Source: Microbacterium sp. AG1240 (GTDB taxonomy: Bacteria > Actinomycetota > Actinomycetes > Actinomycetales > Microbacteriaceae). From it: a stretch of 64,000 nucleotides of DNA. The stretch is from positions 1,674,001 through 1,738,000 of the forward strand of contig NZ_RBXJ01000001.1 in the NCBI RefSeq assembly GCF_003635115.1, in the 5' to 3' direction. This document shows positions 43,221 to 51,605 of this stretch, piece after piece (the first letter of the stretch is position 1; every line of letters starts with the position of its first letter). The translations under genes and the position numbers were made by a program. The notes beneath the pieces were generated by a model. It made no database searches, had not been told where the DNA came from, and worked only from the letters and a program-made list of their open reading frames with translations.

Positions 43221-44073
43221 TCGCGCCGGCGGCCACCGCCGGCGTCTCGTAGTGGATCAGGTGGCCGACGTCCTCGATCTCGACGAGCTGAGCGTCCGCG
43301 AAGAGGGTCGCGAGCGTCCGCTCGGCTTCGATCGGCGTGATGTCGTCCTTCTGGGCCGCGACCAGCAGGGTGCGGGTCGTGATGCGGGGCGCGAAGCCCC
43401 GAACGTCGTTCGAGACCGACGTCAGGAACGCATCGTGCAGCACGTCGCGGTCGGCGAACCGCGAGAAGTAGGCGTCGTGCTGCTCGTGCACGAAACGGCG
43501 CAGGCCCTTGTCGCGCGTCTTGACCATCGCGACGCTCATCCCCCGCACCACGAGCCGGTTGCGCAGCAGCGCGTCGCCGAGCCGCGCGGGCAGGCGCGCG
43601 CCGGCCCAGTAATAGAAGACGGCCAGGCGGGTCAGGATGCCGCGGGGCCCCTCGAGAGCCGGAGCACCGATCGGATTGACCAGCACGAGCGAGGGGGTCT
43701 CGAGCCCGTCGGCCACAGCTGCGGCCGACACGATGGAGCCGAACGAGTGCCCGAGCACCACGGCACCCGGCGCGACGCGGTCGACGAACGACGACAACCA
43801 GTCCACGTAGAGCGCGAGGTCATGGCGACGATCCGGGATCGGCGGCGTCTCTCCGAACCCGGGCAGGTCGGGCGAGATCACACGGATGCCCTCGAGGTGG
43901 GCGACGACCGGCTCGAGGCCGTGGTGCTCGCCGCGGAAGCCGTGGACGGCGACGATCGTCGTCGCCGCGCCCTCCTCGCCGTACTCCCAGTAGGCCGTGG
44001 TCGCGCCGAGCACGTCGACCTCGTTCCGCTGCGCGGGTACTCGGTCCAGGAGAGCGGCATACGGGTTCGGCAC
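43180..44073 (-). CDS. alpha/beta hydrolase
   Basis: A 297-residue hydrolase. The oxyanion motif AVHGFRG lies near residue 45, the nucleophile elbow GHSFGS near 108, Asp in AAQKDDITPIE, and His in DVGHLIHYE near 275. A helical cap sits between about 150 and 215. It resembles epoxide hydrolase- or lipase-like family members; the substrate is unknown. GTG at 44073 is six bases after TAGACT. Its 3' end overlaps the convergent CGNR gene. Confidence 0.88.
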   Translation of the reverse strand: MPNPYAALLDRVPAQRNEVDVLGATTAYWEYGEEGAATTIVAVHGFRGEHHGLEPVVAHLEGIRVISPDLPGFGETPPIPDRRHDLALYVDWLSSFVDRVAPGAVVLGHSFGSIVSAAAVADGLETPSLVLVNPIGAPALEGPRGILTRLAVFYYWAGARLPARLGDALLRNRLVVRGMSVAMVKTRDKGLRRFVHEQHDAYFSRFADRDVLHDAFLTSVSNDVRGFAPRITTRTLLVAAQKDDITPIEAERTLATLFADAQLVEIEDVGHLIHYETPAVAAGAITRFLSPSDAGTR

Positions 44074-44079
44074 CCGTCG

Positions 44080-44085
44080 AGTCTA
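44080..44085 (-). promoter_or_regulatory. candidate leaderless -10 of the hydrolase gene (TAGACT)
   Basis: Read on the minus strand, TAGACT ends six bases before the GTG at 44073. Confidence 0.5.
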
Positions 44086-44135
44086 CGAGCAGGCCCCGCC
44101 CGGAGTGCCTCCGCGGCGATGTCCGGGCCGCCCCC

Positions 44136-44141
44136 TACCGT
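44136..44141 (+). promoter_or_regulatory. candidate leaderless -10 of the exonuclease gene (TACCGT)
   Basis: TACCGT ends seven bases before the ATG at 44149. Together with 44080-44085 it forms a divergent leaderless pair. Confidence 0.5.
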
Positions 44142-44148
44142 GTGAGGC

Positions 44149-44871
44149 ATGCAGCCGGACCCGCTCCCCCTCTTCCGGTCTCCGGAATGGGCGCAGGTCG
44201 TCGGGGTCTTCGACCTCGAGACGACGGGTGTCGACGTGACGTCCGACCGTATCGTCACGGCCCACGTCGGCCTCCTCGACCAGGAGGGCGGAGTTCTCGC
44301 CGCACGCGACTGGCTGGCCGACCCGGGCGTCGAGATCCCCGCGGGCGCGGCCGCGATCCACGGCATCTCGACCGCGCGGGCTCGCGCCGACGGGCGTCCC
44401 GTGCACCTCGTGGTCGCCGAGGTGGTCGACGCGCTGCGCGCGCTGTTCGCCGCGGGGATCCCGGTCGTCGCCTACAACGCGCCGTTCGATTTCTCCCTGC
44501 TGAAGAACGAAGCCGTGCGCCACGGCATCCCACCGATCGAGAGCCCCTCACCCGTCATCGACCCGCTGGTCGTCGACAAGGCCTACGACCGCTGGCGGCG
44601 CGGGAAGCGCACCCTCTCGGTGGTCGCAGAGCACTACCGCGTGCGCCTCGACGCCGCCCACGAAGCATCCGCCGACGCCGTGGCCGCCGGGCGTGTCGCT
44701 CAGGCTCTCGCAGAGCGCTACGCCGCCTGGCTGCCGCCCACGATCGACGAGCTGCATACGCGTCAGATCTCCTGGGCACGCGCGCAGGCGGCGAGCCTGA
44801 CCGAGTACTTCGTCAGCATCGGGCGCCTCGACCCCGACCAGCCCCTCGACGGATCGTGGCCCATCCGGTGA
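44149..44871 (+). CDS. DEDDh 3'-5' exonuclease (DnaQ-like)
   Basis: A 240-residue exonuclease. ExoI VFDLETTGVD lies near residue 20, ExoII AYNAPFDFSLL near 108, and ExoIII HEASADAVAAGRVA near 170 with the catalytic His and Asp. These match the epsilon-like proofreading fold; stand-alone copies in actinobacteria act in repair or nucleic acid turnover. ATG at 44149 is seven bases after TACCGT and has no ribosome-binding site. A terminator follows. Confidence 0.93.
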   Translation: MQPDPLPLFRSPEWAQVVGVFDLETTGVDVTSDRIVTAHVGLLDQEGGVLAARDWLADPGVEIPAGAAAIHGISTARARADGRPVHLVVAEVVDALRALFAAGIPVVAYNAPFDFSLLKNEAVRHGIPPIESPSPVIDPLVVDKAYDRWRRGKRTLSVVAEHYRVRLDAAHEASADAVAAGRVAQALAERYAAWLPPTIDELHTRQISWARAQAASLTEYFVSIGRLDPDQPLDGSWPIR

Positions 44872-44878
44872 AACGAGA

Positions 44879-44904
44879 AACGGCCCCGCCGAAGCGAGGC
44901 CGTT
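44879..44904. terminator. terminator with UUCG loop after rpmE2
   Basis: On the minus strand AACGGCCTCGC and GCGGGGCCGTT form an 11-base-pair stem (one wobble) closed by TTCG, followed by TCTCGTTT. It lies between the convergent exonuclease and rpmE2 genes. Confidence 0.85.
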
Positions 44905-44919
44905 GCACGGGGATCGGGT

Positions 44920-45171
44920 TCAGCTGCCGCCGAAGCCCTTGAAGCGCTGGTTGAACTTCTCGACGCGACCGGCCGAGTCCATGATGCGCTGCTTGCCCGT
45001 GTAGAACGGGTGCGACGCGGACGAGATCTCGACGTCGATGACCGGGTACTCGACACCGTCGAGTTCGATCGTCTTGTCGCTGGTCACCGTCGAACGGGTG
45101 AGGAAGGTCTCGCCGGAGCCGAGGTCGCGGAACACGACGGCGCGGTAGTCCGGGTGGATGTCAGTCTTCAT
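44920..45171 (-). CDS. rpmE2: type B 50S ribosomal protein L31
   Basis: An 83-residue ribosomal protein starting [16 protein letters not shown], with [13 protein letters not shown] and a [10 protein letters not shown] segment. It contains no Cys, so it is the zinc-free type B form that can replace the zinc-binding L31 under zinc limitation. ATG at 45171 has AAAGGA upstream. The leader of about 75 bases contains a small CCTGG/CCAGG hairpin (45195-45210), and TAGACT at 45248-45253 is a possible -10. I found no clear Zur box. Confidence 0.97.
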   Translation of the reverse strand: MKTDIHPDYRAVVFRDLGSGETFLTRSTVTSDKTIELDGVEYPVIDVEISSASHPFYTGKQRIMDSAGRVEKFNQRFKGFGGS

Positions 45172-45247
45172 GGGGGTCCTTTGAGATGAGGTGCCCTGGA
45201 TTTGGCCAGGACCGTCAAAGTCAGCGGCGCGAATGCACCAGCGACCG

Positions 45248-45253
45248 AGTCTA
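45248..45253 (-). promoter_or_regulatory. possible -10 of rpmE2 (TAGACT)
   Basis: TAGACT on the minus strand, 76 bases before the rpmE2 ATG. No good -35 is visible. Confidence 0.3.
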
Positions 45254-45282
45254 CCAGCCCGAGGGCCGACGACGGAACAGGG

Positions 45283-46068
45283 TCAGGACGCGGCGCGCGC
45301 CGCGTAACGGCCGGCGTCTTCGGTGAGCACGATCGGTACGCCGAACGTGGCCTCGAGATTGGCCGCCGTCAGGGTCTCGGGGATGGGACCCGCGGCCGCT
45401 ACCGCGCCGTCGCGCAGCAGCATCACGTGGGTGAAGCCCACGGGGATCTCCTCGACATGGTGGGTGACCATGACCATCGCGGGCGTGGTGGGCGCCTGCG
45501 CGTAGTCGGACAGAAGCGTGAGCAGTTCCTCTCGCGCGCCGAGGTCGAGGCTGGCGGTCGGTTCGTCGAGCAGCAGCAGCTCGGGGTCGGTCATCACCGC
45601 GCGGGCGATCTGAACGCGCTTCTGCTCCCCATCCGACAGCGTGCCGAACGTGCGGTCGGCGAGGTGATCGAGCTTCCACTCGGCCAGCACACGCAGGGCC
45701 CGACGCTCGTCGATGTCCTCGTAGTCCTCTCGCCACCGCCCGAGCACGGAGAATGCCGCCGTCAGCACGACGTTCAGCACCGACTCCTCGGGCGGGATGC
45801 GGCGAGCCATCGCCGACGAGGCGAACCCGATCCGCGGGCGCAGCTCGAAGACGTCGGTGCGCCCGAGCTGCTCGCCGAGGATCGTGACCCTGCCCGAGCT
45901 GGGGTGCAGCAGCGTGTCGGCGAGCTGGAGCAGGGTGGTCTTCCCCGCCCCGTTGGGTCCGAGGACCACCCAGCGTTGATCGTCGTCGACCGACCAGTCG
46001 AGGTGCGACACGATCTCTCGGGCGTTCCGGCGAACGACGACGTCGGAGAACTCCAAGACTTGCGGCAT
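45283..46068 (-). CDS. ABC transporter ATP-binding protein
   Basis: A 261-residue ATPase. Walker A is GPNGAGKT near residue 38, the signature is LSDGEQKR near 140, Walker B is LLLLDEPTAS near 163, and the switch His is in VTHHVEE. No permease is nearby, so it is an orphan ATPase, similar to the ModF/YlmA-like subgroup. ATG at 46068 is six bases after TAGGCT, with GGGGGA between; its upstream neighbour glgA stops nine bases before. Confidence 0.9.
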   Translation of the reverse strand: MPQVLEFSDVVVRRNAREIVSHLDWSVDDDQRWVVLGPNGAGKTTLLQLADTLLHPSSGRVTILGEQLGRTDVFELRPRIGFASSAMARRIPPEESVLNVVLTAAFSVLGRWREDYEDIDERRALRVLAEWKLDHLADRTFGTLSDGEQKRVQIARAVMTDPELLLLDEPTASLDLGAREELLTLLSDYAQAPTTPAMVMVTHHVEEIPVGFTHVMLLRDGAVAAAGPIPETLTAANLEATFGVPIVLTEDAGRYAARAAS

Positions 46069-46074
46069 TCCCCC

Positions 46075-46080
46075 AGCCTA
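46075..46080 (-). promoter_or_regulatory. candidate leaderless -10 of the ABC ATPase gene (TAGGCT)
   Basis: Read on the minus strand, TAGGCT ends six bases before the ATG at 46068 and includes the stop codon of glgA. Confidence 0.45.
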
Positions 46081-47265
46081 TCGGCCGGTCAGCTCGCGGT
46101 AGAGCTCCTCGGTCGTGTCGGCGATCTTCTGCCAGCTGAACTCCTCCGCCGCGCGCGTCCGGCCGGCCCGACCGTACTCCGCCGCCTTCTCGCGGTCGCC
46201 GACGACCTCGATCAGTACCCGCGCGAGGTCGTTCACGAAGCGTTCGGGATCGACGGGCGTGCCCGTGCCGTCCTGTGCCTGCTCGATCGGGACCAGGCGA
46301 CCGGTCACGCCGTCGGCCACGACCTCCGGAATGCCGCCGGTGGCGGTACCGACGACGGCGGCGCCGCACGCCATGGCCTCGAGGTTCACGATGCCGAGCG
46401 GCTCGTAGACGGACGGGCAGACGAACGCGGTCGCCGCGGTGAGCACGGCGCAGAGGTCGTGACGCGACAGGTGTCGATCGATCCAGACGACGCCCTCGCG
46501 CGTCGACTGGAGCCCGCGCACCAGCTCCTCCACCTCCGCCATGATCTCGGGGGTGTCGGGCGCACCGGCGCACAGGATCAGCTGCACCTCGGGCGGCAGC
46601 TGCTCGGCGGCGCGAAGGAGGTACGGGAGACCCTTCTGCCGCGTGATGCGGCCGACGAACACGACCGACGGACGCGTGGAGTCGATGCCATTCGCGGCCA
46701 GGAAGTCGATGTCCACGACGGGGCGCCACGCATCGACGTCGATACCGTTGTAGATCACGCGCACCTTCGCCGGATCGAGGTCGGGATAGCTGCGGAGGAT
46801 GTCGCGGCGCATGCCGTCGCTGACCGCGATGATCGCGGCGGCGCCCTCGTACGCGGTCTTCTCGATGTAGCTCGAGACGGCGTAGCCGCCGCCGAGCTGC
46901 TCGGCCTTCCACGGACGGAGGGGCTCCAGGCTGTGGGCGCTGACGACGTGCGGAATGCCGTGCAGGAGCGACGCCAGGTGACCGGCGAAGTTCGCGTACC
47001 AGGTATGACTGTGCACGAGGTCCGCCCCGGCGACGTCCCCGACGATCTCGAGGTCGGTTCCCAGGGTCTGAATCGCCCCGTTCGCCGACGCGAGCTCCGC
47101 CGGCACCGCGTACGACGTGGCCTGCGGCTCGTCGCGAGGCGCACCGAAGGCGCGCACCTCGACGTCTATCGATCGGCGCAGGGCACGGACCAGCTCGGTG
47201 ACGTGCACCCCCGCGCCCCCGTAGATCTCGGGCGGGTATTCCTTGGTGACGATGTCCACGCGCAT
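46078..47265 (-). CDS. glgA: GT4 glycogen synthase / maltose-1-phosphate synthase
   Basis: A 395-residue GT-B glycosyltransferase of family GT4. EYPPEIYGGAGVHVTEL starts the N-domain, FVGRITRQKGLPYLLRA lies near residue 205, and the donor-site E-x7-E motif is in YEPLGIVNLEAMACG near 300. Mycobacterial orthologues next to glgC (called GlgM) make alpha-maltose-1-phosphate from ADP-glucose; this length and position match that type better than classical GlgA. ATG at 47265 is six bases after TAGCGT. It is divergent from glgC. Confidence 0.92.
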   Translation of the reverse strand: MRVDIVTKEYPPEIYGGAGVHVTELVRALRRSIDVEVRAFGAPRDEPQATSYAVPAELASANGAIQTLGTDLEIVGDVAGADLVHSHTWYANFAGHLASLLHGIPHVVSAHSLEPLRPWKAEQLGGGYAVSSYIEKTAYEGAAAIIAVSDGMRRDILRSYPDLDPAKVRVIYNGIDVDAWRPVVDIDFLAANGIDSTRPSVVFVGRITRQKGLPYLLRAAEQLPPEVQLILCAGAPDTPEIMAEVEELVRGLQSTREGVVWIDRHLSRHDLCAVLTAATAFVCPSVYEPLGIVNLEAMACGAAVVGTATGGIPEVVADGVTGRLVPIEQAQDGTGTPVDPERFVNDLARVLIEVVGDREKAAEYGRAGRTRAAEEFSWQKIADTTEELYRELTGR

Positions 47266-47271
47266 GCTCGA

Positions 47272-47277
47272 ACGCTA
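47272..47277 (-). promoter_or_regulatory. candidate leaderless -10 of glgA (TAGCGT)
   Basis: Read on the minus strand, TAGCGT ends six bases before the ATG at 47265. A consensus-like TTGACA at 47285-47290 is only seven bases away, so it cannot be its normal -35. Confidence 0.45.
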
Positions 47278-47328
47278 GTACAGCTGTCAAGGGGCGAGAA
47301 GCTGTGGTCTCCACATCGCGGACGGGCC

Positions 47329-47334
47329 TAGTGT
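47329..47334 (+). promoter_or_regulatory. candidate leaderless -10 of glgC (TAGTGT)
   Basis: TAGTGT ends six bases before the ATG at 47341. Confidence 0.5.
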
Positions 47335-47340
47335 GGTGCC

Positions 47341-48585
47341 ATGCCTGCAGCGCCGAAGGTCTTCGGAATCATCCTCGCGGGTGGTGAGGGCAAGCGGCTC
47401 ATGCCCCTCACCGCCGATCGCGCCAAGCCCGCCGTGCCGTTCGGAGGTCAGTACCGCCTGATCGATTTCGCGATCTCGAACCTCGTGAATTCCGGGCTGC
47501 GCCAGCTCGTTGTGCTGACGCAGTACAAATCGCACAGCCTCGACCGCCACATCTCTCAGACGTGGCGGATGTCTCCGATGCTCGGTTCGTACGTCGCGTC
47601 GGTGCCCGCCCAGCAGCGCCTCGGAAAGCGGTGGTTCTCGGGTTCGGCCGACGCGATCCTGCAGAGCATGAACCTCATCCTCGACGAGAAGCCCGACATC
47701 GTCGCCGTGATCGGCGCCGACCACGTCTACCGCATGGACTTCACGCAGATGCTCGACGCGCACATCAACTCCGATGCGCGCGCGACCGTCGCCGGCATCC
47801 GACAGCCCATCGAGCTGGCGAACCAGTTCGGTGTGATCGACGTCGATCCGACCGACCCGACGCGGATCAAGCAGTTCCTCGAGAAGCCGCAGTCTCCGAC
47901 CGGGCTCGCCGACGCGCCGCACGAGGTGCTCGCGTCGATGGGCAACTACATCTTCGACGCCGACGCCCTCATCGAGGCGGTGGAGTACGACGGAGAACTC
48001 CCCACGTCGAACCACGACATGGGCGGCGACATCGTTCCCTACTTCGTCGATCGCGGCGAAGCGGCCGTCTACGACTTCAAGCGCAACGACGTCCCCGGCT
48101 CCACCGATCGCGATCGCGACTACTGGCGCGACGTGGGAACGATCGAGTCGTTCTACGACGCGCACATGGACCTGATCTCCACGCTCCCGGTGTTCAACCT
48201 CTACAACACCGACTGGCCGATCTTCTCGCAGACGGTCAACTCGCCGCCGGCGAAGTTCGTCCGCGACTCGGTCGGGCGGATCGGCAACGCGATCGACTCG
48301 GTCGTCTCGCTCGGGTCCGTGCTCTCGGGTACGCACCTCGAGCGCAGCGTCGTCGGGCCGTGGACTCTCGCCGGGGGCGGGTCGACCATCACCGACTCGG
48401 TGCTGTTCGACTACGTGCGCGTCGGAGCCGGTGCCCGCATCCACCGCGCGATCCTCGACAAGAACGTGGTTCTCGCCGACGGAGCGACCGTCGGGGTAGA
48501 CCGCGAACGCGATCTCGCCCGGGGCTTCACCGTCACCGACACCGGCATCACGATCGTCGCCAAGAACGCCCGCGTCGACCCCTGA
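47341..48585 (+). CDS. glgC: glucose-1-phosphate adenylyltransferase GlgC
   Basis: A 414-residue enzyme that makes ADP-glucose from ATP and glucose-1-phosphate, the committed step of glycogen and alpha-glucan synthesis. [14 protein letters not shown] near residue 10, [15 protein letters not shown] near 30, and the left-handed beta-helix at the C-terminus ([15 protein letters not shown]) are diagnostic. ATG at 47341 has no ribosome-binding site but TAGTGT six bases before it. It is divergent from glgA, and the shared 75-base region must hold both promoters. Confidence 0.97.
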   Translation: MPAAPKVFGIILAGGEGKRLMPLTADRAKPAVPFGGQYRLIDFAISNLVNSGLRQLVVLTQYKSHSLDRHISQTWRMSPMLGSYVASVPAQQRLGKRWFSGSADAILQSMNLILDEKPDIVAVIGADHVYRMDFTQMLDAHINSDARATVAGIRQPIELANQFGVIDVDPTDPTRIKQFLEKPQSPTGLADAPHEVLASMGNYIFDADALIEAVEYDGELPTSNHDMGGDIVPYFVDRGEAAVYDFKRNDVPGSTDRDRDYWRDVGTIESFYDAHMDLISTLPVFNLYNTDWPIFSQTVNSPPAKFVRDSVGRIGNAIDSVVSLGSVLSGTHLERSVVGPWTLAGGGSTITDSVLFDYVRVGAGARIHRAILDKNVVLADGATVGVDRERDLARGFTVTDTGITIVAKNARVDP

Positions 48586-48599
48586 TCGGGGCCGACGCG
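48571..48599. terminator. hairpin terminator between glgC and luxS
   Basis: CGCGTCG pairs with CGACGCG and is extended by CCCC/GGGG with one mismatch. It overlaps the glgC stop and lies just before the convergent luxS stop. No T-tract is present. Confidence 0.55.
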
Positions 48600-48603
48600 G
48601 CGT

Positions 48604-49077
48604 TCAGACGCCCACGCGTTCGAAGGCGTCCCGGCTGATGCCCTGACGAAGGATCTCGGCCGACCACTCACGTGCGGAGTGGAGGCTGTGGTCGCGGTAG
48701 TTGCCGCAGCTGAAGGCGTCCACGCCCGGCACGTCGGACCATTCGGCTTCCTCGGCGATGAATCGCAGGCCCTCGCCGATCGCGGTGACGACATCGGCGA
48801 CGGCCGGCTCTCCCCACGTGATGAGGTGGAAGCCGGTGCGGCAGCCGAAGGGCGAGATGTCGATGACCCCGTCGAGCCGATCGCGCAGGAGACTGGCGAG
48901 CATGTGCTCGATGGTGTGAATACCCGCGGTGGGGATCTCCCCCTCGTTCGGTTGCACGAAGCGCACATCGAAGTTCGCGATGACGTCGCCGCGCGGTCCG
49001 ACTTCGGTGCCGATCAGCCGCACGTACGGCGCCTTGACGGCGGTGTGGTCCAGGGTGAAGCTCTCGACGTCTGCCAT
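48604..49077 (-). CDS. luxS: S-ribosylhomocysteine lyase LuxS
   Basis: A 157-residue iron enzyme that cleaves S-ribosylhomocysteine to homocysteine and DPD, the precursor of autoinducer-2. Metal ligands are in HTIEHML near residue 53 and in CGNYRDHS near 125, and the catalytic Cys is in SPFGCRTGF near 82. ATG at 49077 has AGGAAGGAA upstream and is preferred over starts further upstream. In this setting the main role is probably the methyl cycle; signalling is possible but not shown. Confidence 0.96.
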   Translation of the reverse strand: MADVESFTLDHTAVKAPYVRLIGTEVGPRGDVIANFDVRFVQPNEGEIPTAGIHTIEHMLASLLRDRLDGVIDISPFGCRTGFHLITWGEPAVADVVTAIGEGLRFIAEEAEWSDVPGVDAFSCGNYRDHSLHSAREWSAEILRQGISRDAFERVGV

Positions 49078-49158
49078 GGGGTTCCTTCCTCGGAGTGCAC
49101 TCCCATTGTGGACCGTCGCCCGAACCCCCGGCGCGACGCACGTCACGACAGGTCACGC

Positions 49159-49164
49159 TAGGGT
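49159..49164 (+). promoter_or_regulatory. candidate leaderless -10 of serB (TAGGGT)
   Basis: TAGGGT ends seven bases before the GTG at 49172. Confidence 0.5.
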
Positions 49165-49171
49165 CGAGCGC

Positions 49172-49807
49172 GTGCCTGCCGCCCGGTTCCTCGTCGTTCT
49201 CGACGCCGATTCCACGCTCATCCGCAACGAGGTCATCGAACTCCTCGCCGACGAAGCCGGCCGCGGTGCCGAGGTCGCCGCGGCGACGGAGGCCGCGATG
49301 CGGGGCGAGGTCGATTTCGCCACGAGCCTGCGAACCCGGGTCGCCGCGTTGGCCGGTGTTCCCACGGCGGCGTTCGAACGGGTCGTCGCGCGCATCGAGC
49401 CGACGCCCGGGGTGCGTGAGCTGATCGCCGGCGTGCACGATCGCGGCGGGCGCGTCGGCGTGGTCTCCGGCGGATTCCACGAGATCCTCGATGTGATCGC
49501 GCCCGCGCTGGGTGTCGACGTCTGGCGCGCCAACCGACTCGAGACGGCGAACGGGACGTTCACCGGCAGAGTCGACGGCGAGATCGTCGACGGCGCGGCC
49601 AAGGTCGTGGCGCTGCGGGAATGGGCGTCGGGGGCCGCCGTGCCGCGCGGGGCGACCGTCGCGATCGGCGATGGTGCGAACGACCTCCCCATGCTGGCGG
49701 CGGCCGGTCTCGGCCTCGCGTTCAACGCCAAGCCGACGGTGCGGGCGCACGCCGATCTCGTGATCGGTCGCGTCGACCTGCGCGAGGTGCTCCCCCTCCT
49801 CCCCTAG
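49172..49807 (+). CDS. serB: phosphoserine phosphatase SerB
   Basis: A 211-residue HAD phosphatase for the last step of serine synthesis. Motif I is LDADSTLIRNEV with the nucleophile Asp, motif II is GVVSGGFHEI, motif III Lys is in DGAAKVVAL, and motif IV is GDGANDLPMLAAAGLG. The N-terminal ACT domain of longer SerB proteins is missing. GTG at 49172 is supported by TAGGGT seven bases upstream; the frame is open further upstream, but that part is antisense to luxS. Confidence 0.93.
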   Translation: MPAARFLVVLDADSTLIRNEVIELLADEAGRGAEVAAATEAAMRGEVDFATSLRTRVAALAGVPTAAFERVVARIEPTPGVRELIAGVHDRGGRVGVVSGGFHEILDVIAPALGVDVWRANRLETANGTFTGRVDGEIVDGAAKVVALREWASGAAVPRGATVAIGDGANDLPMLAAAGLGLAFNAKPTVRAHADLVIGRVDLREVLPLLP

Positions 49808-49810
49808 AGC

Positions 49811-49846
49811 ACCGGCATCCGGCAGAGGACCGGTATCCGGTGGAGG
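49811..49846. repeat. tandem 18-base repeat with palindromic core
   Basis: Two adjacent 18-base units, ACCGGCATCCGGCAGAGG and ACCGGTATCCGGTGGAGG, match at 15 positions. The second contains the perfect palindrome ACCGG-TAT-CCGGT. It lies just after the serB stop in the 99-base gap before the convergent fabG gene and may act as a terminator. Confidence 0.55.
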
Positions 49847-49906
49847 GCGGGCGTGCGGTCGCCGCGCACGAGGTGATCGCCGCCGCTGCCCCGTGGGTGT
49901 GGGACC

Positions 49907-50617
49907 TCAGTGCCCCATACCGAGACCGCCGTCGACGGGGATCACCGCGCCGGAGATGTACGCGGCGGCGTCCGAGGCCACCCAGGTGACGACGCCGGCG
50001 ACCTCGTCGGGAGTCGCGAAGCGGCCGGCCGGGATGCTGCGCTTGTACTCGGCCTGCGTGTCCTCGGGGAGGGCGGCGGTCATGTCGGTCTCGATGAAGC
50101 CGGGTGCCACGACGTTCGTCGTGATGCCGCGAGCCCCGAGTTCGCGCGTCAGCGATCGGGCGAAGCCGACGAGACCGCTCTTGGAGGCCGCGTAGTTCAC
50201 CTGGCCGGCGGATCCGTAGAGGCCGACGACGCTGGAGATGAGGATCACGCGGCCCCACCGGGCCCGCAGCATCCCCTTCGACGCGCGCTTGACGACCCGG
50301 AACGCGCCGCCGAGGTTCGTCGCGACGACCGAATCGAAGTCGTCCTCCGTCATGCGCATGAGGAGGGTGTCCTTCGTGACGCCGGCGTTGGCGACGACGA
50401 TCTCGATGGGGCCGAGGGCCGCCTCGACCTCGGTGAAGGCGGCGTCGACGGCCGCGGCGTCGGTCACGTCCGCGCGCACCGTGAGGGTGCCCTCGGGGCC
50501 TTCCCCCGAACGGGCGGTGACGGCCACCCGGTAGCCCTCTGCCACGAACCTCTCGGCGATGGCGCGGCCGATGCCGCGGTTGCCTCCGGTGACGAGGACG
50601 ACGCGTTCGGTGGACAT
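49907..50617 (-). CDS. fabG: 3-oxoacyl-ACP reductase FabG-like
   Basis: A 236-residue short-chain dehydrogenase. The cofactor motif TGGNRGIG lies at residues 10 to 17, NAG at about 82 to 84 (VVANAGVTKD), Ser in ISSVVGLYG and the catalytic Tyr/Lys in YAASK near 147. The closing VTWVASDAAAYISGAVIPVDGGLGM matches FabG. It reduces beta-ketoacyl-ACP in fatty acid synthesis; no other fab genes are adjacent, so a different ketone substrate is possible. ATG at 50617 has GGGAG upstream. Confidence 0.9.
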   Translation of the reverse strand: MSTERVVLVTGGNRGIGRAIAERFVAEGYRVAVTARSGEGPEGTLTVRADVTDAAAVDAAFTEVEAALGPIEIVVANAGVTKDTLLMRMTEDDFDSVVATNLGGAFRVVKRASKGMLRARWGRVILISSVVGLYGSAGQVNYAASKSGLVGFARSLTRELGARGITTNVVAPGFIETDMTAALPEDTQAEYKRSIPAGRFATPDEVAGVVTWVASDAAAYISGAVIPVDGGLGMGH

Positions 50618-50741
50618 GGCACACTCCCTGGCCGGTGGACGGAACTGCCCCAGCCTAGGCGACCGGGGCGCGCGCGCCCGAGCGGGTTTGACACCGCATC
50701 CGCCCGCTGGAACTCTGGTCTCAGCGATAGAGAGGCTTGAC

Positions 50742-51182
50742 GTGAGCGACGAGAACCCGAACGGCTCCCCCGCAGGTGCACCCGCGAGCCCACCGCCTCC
50801 CGGTTACCCCGGGGCCGCAGCCCCGCAGACTCCCTATGGAGCGCCGGCGTACCCCCAGCAGCAGCAGCCCTACGGGTACGCAGCGCCCTACGGCTACGCG
50901 CCGAAGACCAATTCGCTCGCGATCGTCTCCCTCGTCTCGGGCATCGCCGCGTTCGTCGTCCTCCCGTTGATCGCGTCGATCGTCGCCGTGATCACCGGTC
51001 ACATGTCGCTGAAGCAGCTGAAGACCAACGGGGAGGCGGGTCGCGGAATGGCTCTGGCCGGCACCATCCTCGGCTGGGTCGGCATCGGCTTCGCCGTGAT
51101 CGGCATCATCCTGCTCGTCATCTGGGTCATGTTCATCGTCGGGGTCGCCTCGAGCGGCTCGTCGTATTACGACTACTCCTGA
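50742..51182 (+). CDS. DUF4190 domain membrane protein
   Basis: A 146-residue protein. The first 60 residues are Pro/Gly/Tyr/Gln-rich and probably disordered (YPQQQQPYGY). Two membrane helices follow at about 63 to 90 and 110 to 138, separated by GHMSLKQLKTNGEAGRGMALAG, the DUF4190 signature. The function is unknown. GTG at 50742 has AGAGAGG upstream. It is divergent from fabG and precedes the DUF3099-SURF1 run by 57 bases. Confidence 0.88.
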   Translation: MSDENPNGSPAGAPASPPPPGYPGAAAPQTPYGAPAYPQQQQPYGYAAPYGYAPKTNSLAIVSLVSGIAAFVVLPLIASIVAVITGHMSLKQLKTNGEAGRGMALAGTILGWVGIGFAVIGIILLVIWVMFIVGVASSGSSYYDYS

Positions 51183-51239
51183 ACTATCTGACGTTGTTCC
51201 GGCGCCGCGCTCGGCTGGCAGGCGTAATCTTGAGGGATC

Positions 51240-51605
51240 GTGAAAACGACCACTCCCTCCGCGACATCGCTCCCGGTCGCCCCCAAGGACGACGCGGGCT
51301 CCCGTCTCACCAAGTACATGGTGATGATGGGCATTCGCCTCGCCTGCATCGTGGCGATGGTCCTCGTCCAGCCGTTCAGCTGGTACACATGGCTGTTCGC
51401 GCTGGGCGCGGTCGTCCTGCCGTACATCGCCGTCGTCGTCGCCAATGTGGGCTCCGACGTGCGACGCACGAACGTCGAGAGCCCCGAGCGGATGCTGGAG
51501 TCGCCGCCGACGGTCGCTCCGGTCGTCCCGGCACCGGCCGGGCCCGCGGTGTTCCGTATCTCCGAGACCCCTCGTCTGACGCCGGGATCGGAACCGAAGC
51601 CGTGA
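51240..51605 (+). CDS. DUF3099 domain membrane protein
   Basis: A 121-residue protein with two helices at about residues 28 to 48 and 52 to 72 and an acidic Pro-rich tail. The RLTKYMVMMGIRLACI segment matches DUF3099, which is common next to SURF1 in this family. GTG at 51240 has TAATCT nine bases upstream and no ribosome-binding site. Its stop overlaps the next start by four bases. Confidence 0.87.
   Translation: MKTTTPSATSLPVAPKDDAGSRLTKYMVMMGIRLACIVAMVLVQPFSWYTWLFALGAVVLPYIAVVVANVGSDVRRTNVESPERMLESPPTVAPVVPAPAGPAVFRISETPRLTPGSEPKP

Noticed and set aside
45172..45282. A Zur box before the zinc-free L31 gene
   Set aside because: No AT-rich dyad of the Zur type was found in the leader or promoter region.
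47285..47290. A perfect TTGACA on the minus strand upstream of glgA
   Set aside because: The only nearby -10-like hexamer is seven bases away and the start codon is 19 bases away, so it cannot form a normal promoter for glgA.
45202..47331. Long open frames on both strands over the ABC ATPase and glgA genes
   Set aside because: Only the frames with Walker motifs and the GT4 motifs are real; the others are out-of-frame shadows.
48604..49077. luxS as evidence of quorum sensing
   Set aside because: LuxS also serves the methyl cycle, and no autoinducer-2 receptor or transporter gene is visible in the window.
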